Notes under the pieces: generated by a model
What the model saw: the letters and a program-made list of their open reading frames with translations, nothing else
What the model was told of the DNA's origin: nothing
The model's database searches: none
Origin: Hyposmocoma kahamanoa
Taxonomy: Eukaryota > Arthropoda > Insecta > Lepidoptera > Cosmopterigidae
Reading direction: 5' to 3'
Length of the DNA: 64,000 nucleotides
Assembly (NCBI RefSeq): GCF_003589595.1
Contig: NW_020653854.1
Location: forward strand, 24,814,591-24,878,590
In this document: in pieces, positions 58,401-64,000 of the stretch
Layout: each line of letters begins with the position of its first letter
Position numbering within the stretch: the first letter of the stretch is position 1
Position numbers and translations under genes: made by a program

Positions 58401-61400
58401 TATATGGCGTTTTTGATAAGGTCTGAACGGCATTCATTTAGTTTTATTAAAATTAACTTCTAGGTTATGGTCATTAAGCCAGCTTGTTATTAATTTCAAA
58501 TTTAAATTTAAAAGTTCGTGAAGTTGTGTAGTATTGGGGAAAGTATAATTAAGAAAGCACCTCACTCATCGCAATTATACACTATTATATACAATATCCT
58601 TTTTTCACGTGTAGTATTGCTTCAGGTGCTAGGGATGTACAAAGGTCGCCAGGTTAGTACAAAAAAGAGAGTGTTGACGTCACACAACAGCCCCATGGCC
58701 AGCATCGTCATTTATTGGAGGAAGCTCAATGCTATTCTCACCAAGACTTTGTACCCTCTTACTGAGAAGGCTGTCATTTATAGTGACGGTAACAGGTGAG
58801 TTTTTGCAGGTGAATTTTTAGGTTATGTGAGGTTATTTTTTAACTTTTAATCTAACTAGGTTATTTAAAACTATTTTGCTTTTAATCTTTTAACGGCCTG
58901 GTGGTCCAATAATTTGCAGTGTGGTTACTGGATGATTTTCTGTAGAACCCATTTGGGAAGTTAACTTTTGTAACTTGGTTCTGGTCTGGGTGTTCTGGGT
59001 AGCGCCCCAGCGTGAATTCCGTTGTTCTGCTACTTAAAGCACAGGGAATTCTCTATTTCAGGTCAGGTGATTGCTGTGATTGTTTAGTACATTATTATTA
59101 AACGCGAACCGAAGACATTAATTTATACTCCGAAGTTCCGCAATTATTGACTTACAACACCGTAGACAAAACAATGCAATTTATTTCCTGGACTCTTTTG
59201 TTTTTTTATTTTAGTGAAGAGACGTGCTCTAGCTCCGATATTTATCGAGTCAACACATTATGTAACTAAAATTAATTCAAATTGATAAATTTTGGTACCT
59301 GTCTATAATATAAATTATAATGAAATTAAATAAATTATAAATAATTCTAATAAAGTCTTATTGTGTATTATAATGAATCATCGGATTCTTCTCCATGTGA
59401 ACGGGAATCATCCCTTGAATCTTCATAACATTAATTATTCATTCTTGAGACAAATTGTCAAAAGCAACATCGCGATTTCAATCAGACAATATCTTCTTTT
59501 TTGAACCCGGTCACATTCACGATTAAAACTTCTTCATAACTAAAATCGAATGTTATAAAAAATCGAATCAGAAACGCATTAGGACATCACTAATTGATTA
59601 GAATGCGAGCTGTCAAAAGTTAAATAAATAGTTGGACGGAGTATAGTTTTCACACATCCAGCTTATTAACTAACTGTTATGTCTATAATCGTTGAACAAT
59701 ACCCTTAACTTACGAGTTAGTGTCTTGACACTAACATTAATATATTAAATTAAACCCAACCCTAATACTAGATAAGTTGGATACATAAATAACGAAACTA
59801 AGACAGACCCTGTGTCCAAACTACCTAATATATTGTTCAAATATTGCCAAATAAAGTTTCCACGCCACATGCAAGTAAAGTCGTGAAGGCCTAAGTACGA
59901 CAGTGGAGGCAATATGTAATATACAGGGTGGAAAAAAATCAATTGGACAGAAAGGGATAAAGGAAACATAATTTTATTTTTAACCGATTTCAAAAAAGGA
60001 GAAGGTTCTCAATTGGATTGTATGTATGTTACGCGATTCCTTTTGTGGACAGATTTTGATGATACTTTTTTGTTGGAAAGAGGGTACCTCAGTAGTGGTC
60101 CCATTTTAATTTGAAGAAAATATCCTCTAAGGGTGGCAAACCAGGGGATGAATCCGGTTTTGCGCGCTGTCCCGTAACCGATTTCAATAAAACTTGGCAA
60201 ATAGATGTAATTCCACGCACTTTTGAGCTCGGTTTTTTAGTATTCTGCACTAAGATTATCTTAATATGAATAACTGCATTGACAGATTTTTTGAAAGCTT
60301 AGGTACCTGAGCCGCCAATCGAACCAACTAAAAATGCAAAATATAAACACTCGCTACTTTATTGTACAAGAATACAAGATATTTATTCGCTGAAAAATGT
60401 AGTTTACAATGGTGTTATAGTATATTATTATTAGATCGTACATTTCACCAAAACTTGGCATGCGAATATTTTACACAATTCTTATTTCAACCACGCACAG
60501 TGGTTAAATTTTACATTTTATGTTATCAATTAATAAATCATTTATATTGTAGTAGCATTGTGTAACTAACAAATTATGTAATTTTATTTTAAATTGCCTA
60601 CAATTTAGTTCTTTAACTGCATCTGGTATTTTATTAAATAATTTAGGTGCCAATATAAACATCGTTCTATTGTAAAATTCCAAGGTGGGGCGTTGTTTTG
60701 GCCGTATTTCTATTTTGTTCCTTGTTTTCCTGGGATGTCTGGTTTTCACTAGATTAAAGTTGCCTGGATTTGTTTTATATAAACACTCAATGTATTAATT
60801 GATATTTACTTATTCTTGATAGAATCAATGATAAGAGTCTTCTTATCATGTCGATCGCATAGACTGTAATACTTGCCGTCGTAGTGGAAGCATTTGCCAA
60901 TCAGCGTAAGGTTCTCGCCTATTCGCTTATAGAAAGGAATCGTTCGTCGTGCTGGGAGACTCTTTTCGTGCACTCCAATAATAAGAACGATCTCCAATTA
61001 ACATTGGGTTTTACGATTAAAGACGTCCATGAAATCTAATATATAATAAATACTAATAGGACTTTAATGGACGTCTTTAATTGCATTTTTAGGTGGTTCA
61101 ATTCCCGGCTCAGGAAAGTGTTACAAAAAATAGCAAATTCATTTATTCATATTAAGAAAAGTAAAAGAATGCGTCCTTTAAGGAAAATTAGCTACCTTAA
61201 GCATTTAATTGTTTCCCTTCATATTCCATTGATTTTTTTCCACCCTGTATAATAGCTCTCTGGGGCGTTGGTGTAATAGAATACAATCTTCCGCTATCAT
61301 ATCGCGAACATTTGGCTTTCGCGTTATTCCTCAACTATCGATATTGCTCTGGCTCACTTGGGAATGTGAACGGAGGTATTAACGACGCTGTGATTTTATC

Positions 61401-63521
61401 ATGTATCATATTACAATCATGGTAAGAAAAATAAATTACTCGTTACTTTCTCTTTTTAAATGAGCTAGAAAATAGGTGTAGTTTTTGAGATCTTTTTGTG
61501 ATACTACATTTGTTTTCGCATACTATTCCATACTTATTATTTCTTGAAATAATGTAATACAAAAGGAAATAAAGACAATGTAATAATAAAGATAATTTTT
61601 TCTGTGATCAAACTTTGTACATTGTAAGTTTTTTAACGAAAGAATGCTTGAATGTATCGAGTTCTTAGGTTTTCGCGATTGTTGAAATGAAACTATTTTT
61701 CTGGATTTAAATTGCGTATATTTGTTTTTTCAAACAAACCAACGTTTCGGGGCCTTTACAGGACCCATGGTCACGGTTGACTGAGGCGGTACAGTCATCA
61801 ACCAGTTATATCTAACACTAATGCAAACCACCCTATTATTTCACTATAGTTGCAAAAGTTATTAATTAAATACCTTAGAATAATAACGCATAGAATGATA
61901 GTTTCGTATCAAACGAACTGTCACAAGTGAGGCAAAAATCAAATTCATGTAGGCTAGTTTTAGTAGTAGGTTAATTTTCGGTTTTAGTGAATATTTATAT
62001 AAAAATACAAGTTGAAACGCGTTACTTCGCGTTAAGTGAGGCAAATTGAAGTGCTCCCAATGGGCCTATACGAGCGGGCGGGCCTTCAGTGCTCAAGGTC
62101 AACTTACACCGCGAACAACTCAAGAATTTTAGCTAAAAATGACGAAATGTGCGGTAAATGAGTGTAAAAATACGTCAGACAAACATAAAATAGATACTAA
62201 CATCACATTCCACAAGGAAGTAACGCGTTTCAACTTGTATTTTTATATAAATATTCACTAAAACCGAAAATTAACCTATTTCTAAAACTAGCCCACATGA
62301 ATTTGATTTTTGCCTCACTTATGACAGTTCGTTTGATATGAAACTATCATTCTATATGTTATTATTCTAAGGTGTAGACTAGGTTTCTATGCGTTATTAT
62401 TCTAAGTTAAATACCTTATTTTTAATTTTACAAAGAAATATACCAATTATTTTATTGAATGAATTTTTTTTAACTTTAATTTATGATTAATTAATAATAG
62501 AAATTAGAATAAATTAAAACATATTAATTGGTACTGCAATCTTATGTCTGTTTGGGGTTTTTCATCGGAGGAAATACTGGATCCCAAACTGGTGATACGG
62601 AGAAACCATCTTCCCTGTTGAAATTAGGATGTTTTTTAATTTCAATGGCCTCTCGCAGCATCCTGGGTAGATAACGGACTTCTTTTGCAAGAACCTGGGG
62701 TTTGTCAAATTTCATTGAACGTGTAGTTTTATCCATGACATGCTCGCAGACTGCAGACTTGTTTACGCAACGGTGTTTGACATCAGCTATATGTTCTTTG
62801 ACGCGGGTACAAATACTTCGCTTCGTTTGTCCAATATAAGAGAGACCGCACTAACATTATTAATATTAGACATACCTGGCCTGGTGATGACTGTACCATC
62901 TCAGTCAACCGTGACCATGGGACCTGTAAAGAGCTCTAAACGTTGGTTTGTTCGAAAAAACAAATACACGTGAGTTAAATCCGGAAAAATAGTTTAATTT
63001 GGTAAATGTTTGAATGTCGTTTTTATAATAATCTCAGTACAGAGTACTACAAAAAACCGACCTCAAAAGTCATTCATAGGAGTGGATTACTTTATTCAAA
63101 TTTAAATGGGACCACTACTGTGGTACCCTCCTTCCAACAAAAAAATAATCATCAAAATCGGTACACAAATGCCATTGCGTAACAAACATACAAAAAAAAC
63201 AGTCGAATTGAGAACCTCCTCCTTTTTTGAAGTCGGTCAAAAATAGACACACGATGAGTTGTGAAATTACGTATATCAATGTGTTCTTCATATACAGTTT
63301 GTCAGTTTGTCATTTCCATTTGACAGACTTTCCACGCGTCTTTTTTATATTACATAATATTTCTCTCGTAGGATAACCCCGTCGTACACGATGTACACAA
63401 ACACGGGTAGAATCAGCATGCATGATCCAAATCTGCAGAGTGTGCCACGTACCTTCACAGTACCTGCTGAATATCTGTCAAATACACAACTCTCCGGAGA
63501 TATAATTGAGTTTAATTGCAG
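49447..63521 (+). CDS. POLQ: DNA polymerase theta (POLQ/mus308), 5' and middle exons; runs off the window
   Basis: Exons 49447-51590, 51674-51798, 51890-53943, 54050-54233, 55490-55671, 58626-58795 and 63372-63521 encode about 1669 residues; the rest of the polymerase domain is beyond 64000. POLQ joins broken DNA ends by microhomology (theta-mediated end joining). The helicase domain has Walker A SAPTSAGKT (143-151), DELH (245-248), GMSATLPN (282-289), AYHHAGL (429-435), STLSSGVNLPAR (459-470) and QMIGRAGRMG (491-500). The HTH and ratchet domains span exons 1-3 (HKRFYTALALRDL; NGARARTLFDAGF; IWITGNCGVTAREAAE). A low-complexity acidic/serine linker of about 450 residues lies in exon 3. A diverged exonuclease-like region follows. 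Exon 7 holds polymerase motif TNTGRISMHDPNLQSVPR (1629-1646). Intron 1 is GC-AG: the donor GCAAGT at 51591 is the only one that keeps frame. The first ATG is kept as start because the open frame begins there. Confidence 0.94.
54240..54410 (+). repeat. Penelope-associated repeat, copy 1
   Basis: 'gtttttcggggtctttacag', 'gtcccatctggtgagtcag' and 'gggtttgaaacatcgact' match 61690-61800, and inverted 62870-62990 beside the GIY-YIG fragment. Probably the non-coding flank of the same Penelope-like family. In POLQ intron 4. Confidence 0.45.
55015..55263 (-). repeat. tRNA-derived SINE, family 3
   Basis: The minus-strand head GCCGTGGTAGTCTAATGGTT has an A-box-like TAGTCTAATGG and a B box GGTTCGAATCT, then a body with 'tttgtggaatttatgtgtaa'. 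The acceptor stem does not pair, so it is a SINE, not a tRNA gene. In POLQ intron 4. Confidence 0.6.
56452..57040. mobile_element. Probable hAT-like element, degraded
   Basis: Left end CAGAGGTTCTCAAACTTTTT resembles the hAT right ends at 2988 and 32742. A right-hand block 'gtggaccccttgtatgttca' with 'actttgggaattat' mirrors the left 'gtagaccacgtgct' theme. No clear target duplication found. In POLQ intron 5. Confidence 0.45.
57725..58520 (-). mobile_element. CR1/Jockey-like non-LTR retrotransposon, ORF2 C-terminal fragment
   Basis: Minus-strand frames: TSWLNDHNLEVNFNKTK, stop, then LCLLGINIDINLNWKDHVNK and TATSAYYAYAHAWLSYGVAL. After a frameshift comes the terminal block (SEKLRPKCTLATTVSKLQM, MSIKIYNALPDLLK). 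The pieces are in the right order, so it is one 5'-truncated decayed copy. In POLQ intron 5. Confidence 0.8.
59922..61249. mobile_element. TACAGGGTGG element, 1328 bp, TA duplication, with nested repeats
   Basis: Ends TACAGGGTGGAAAAAAATCA are inverted perfectly and flanked by TA (59920-59921, 61250-61251). Inside: an AACCGAC repeat (59982-60270), a CR1-like fragment (60500-60800), a 15-bp perfect inverted repeat (61016-61030 / 61067-61081), and a 63-codon minus-strand frame (60997-60806) with no recognised family. No transposase. In POLQ intron 6. Confidence 0.6.
60500..60800 (-). mobile_element. CR1/Jockey-like fragment, ORF end
   Basis: The minus-strand frame contains FNRT-like NRTMFILAPKLFNKIPDAVK and NCRQFKIKLHNLLVTQCYY, then a stop. 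This is the same 3'-terminal block type as at 1-230. Lies within the TACAGGGTGG element. Confidence 0.7.
61690..61800 (+). repeat. Penelope-associated repeat, copy 2
   Basis: 'aaaccaacgtttcggggcct' then 'catggtcacggttgactgag', repeated inverted at 62880-62990. Probably a flank of the Penelope-like family. Confidence 0.45.
61874..62406. mobile_element. Foldback derivative of the CTTAGAATAATAACGC transposon, 8-bp duplication TTAAATAC
   Basis: Same 22-bp ends as 9958-10338, flanked by TTAAATAC on both sides (61866-61873, 62407-62414). Bases 61874-62037 recur inverted at about 62217-62372, so the copy is a near-complete foldback with a stub of the original right end (62373-62406). In POLQ intron 6. 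Confidence 0.85.
62542..62990 (-). mobile_element. Penelope-like retroelement, GIY-YIG endonuclease end
   Basis: An uninterrupted minus-strand frame from about 62855 to the TAA at 62544-62542, about 105 codons. It starts GLSYIGQTKRSICTRVKEHI (GIY-YIG core with its conserved Arg), then VLAKEVRYLPRMLREAIEI and HPNFNREDGFSVSPVWDPV, the C-terminal signature of Penelope ORFs. The reverse transcriptase is missing. 62870-62990 is the family repeat seen at 54240 and 61690. In POLQ intron 6. Confidence 0.78.
63055..63238. repeat. 'AACCGAC' dispersed repeat, short complete copy
   Basis: AACCGACCTCAAAAGTCATT at one end and GAAGTCGGT at the other, with 'cgaattgagaacctcctcct' inside. 184 bp. In POLQ intron 6. 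Confidence 0.65.
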
Positions 63522-63666
63522 GTAAGACCCATTTAGAGAGTCGTCGAAAAGTTTGCCGCGATTATAGTCATAAACGTGTTAATGAACCCATAGGGCAGTG
63601 AGCACATGATTGAATTTATTGTTTATAGCCCTTTCGTAGCCATATACTGGTTGTAACCTGCCCAGT

Positions 63667-63811
63667 TAGGCTGCTAACAGATTGATTGCATGTTTGCAAT
63701 TAGGTGATGCGTGAAGCCGTAACTAATTTCATGTAGCCGAGAGCACGATTGGCATGAAGTTGATAACGACTTTACGCATTACCTGCATGCAGTCAATCCA
63801 TTAGTAGCCTT
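63667..63811. mobile_element. Foldback MITE with AGGCTGCTAAC ends, copy 2
   Basis: Left TTAGGCTGCTAACAGATTGA, right inverse ending in 'ccattagtagcctta'. Middle 'atgaagttgataacgacttt' as in the 27781 copy. Downstream of the last visible POLQ exon. Confidence 0.6.
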
Positions 63812-64000
63812 ACATAAAACCGGGTACGCATTACCGAGTTGTAATTGTGACGTGACAGATACAGTAACGAGGTTCTAGAGTGAACACGTGAAACAGTCTT
63901 CACTGACTAGAATGAGTTATAATCCTCATCTTCAATCTCATCCTGGTTATAATCGGATCACTGCGAACTGCACGCGTACCGCTCGCGGCAAGTCCGCGAA

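Noticed and set aside
1..64000. CRISPR array or bacterial-type operon
   Set aside because: The tandem and dispersed repeats lack regular unique spacers, and all genes are intron-containing animal genes.

Overview
The window looks like a eukaryotic nuclear chromosome from an insect, most likely a moth or butterfly (Lepidoptera). Every gene is split by GT-AG introns (one is GC-AG) and the background is AT-rich. The protein families are animal ones, and the space between exons is filled with small DNA transposons, tRNA-derived SINEs and non-LTR retrotransposon debris of the kind usual in lepidopteran genomes. The species cannot be told from the sequence alone.

Seven protein-coding genes can be assembled exon by exon, and all their splice phases agree. 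From left to right: (1) the last four coding exons of REV3, the catalytic subunit of DNA polymerase zeta (+, 4267-10912; the upstream part lies outside the window); (2) a death-domain/IRAK4-type (Tube-like) kinase of the Toll pathway (+, 11543-15599); (3) a probable TTI2, a TTT-complex co-chaperone for PIKK kinases (-, 16618-21297); (4) MIC13/QIL1, a small MICOS subunit of the mitochondrial inner membrane (+, 22563-25113); (5) PA2G4/EBP1, a catalytically dead methionine-aminopeptidase fold protein (-, 26352-42869, with very long transposon-filled introns); (6) a UPF0415/C7orf25 homologue (+, 44607-48355); (7) DNA polymerase theta, POLQ/mus308 (+, 49447 to beyond the right edge; helicase, linker and the start of the polymerase domain are present).

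TTI2/MIC13 and PA2G4/UPF0415 are head-to-head pairs, MIC13/PA2G4 are tail-to-tail, and REV3/IRAK4-like and UPF0415/POLQ are tandem. Three of the seven genes (REV3, TTI2, POLQ) serve DNA damage tolerance, PIKK stability or end joining. I infer nothing operon-like from that.

The repeat layer is rich. Several elements show clean target-site duplications (TSDs): a hAT family with 8-bp TSDs, one copy of which carries a nested Harbinger-like element; a second 8-bp-TSD family, one copy of which has become a long foldback; Harbinger-like MITEs with TAA TSDs; and TA-flanked 1.0-1.3 kb elements. There are also three copies of one I/LOA-like non-LTR retrotransposon with a (TAA)n tail, CR1/Jockey-like and RTE-like fragments, a Penelope-like GIY-YIG fragment, and three tRNA-derived SINE families. 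No CRISPR, rRNA or convincing functional tRNA gene was seen. I found no clearly novel multi-gene system. The most unusual signals are short-loop hairpins at the 5' edges of two retrotransposon copies, the foldback element, a tandem-array MITE inside the kinase gene, and the sequence departures of the IRAK4-like kinase.
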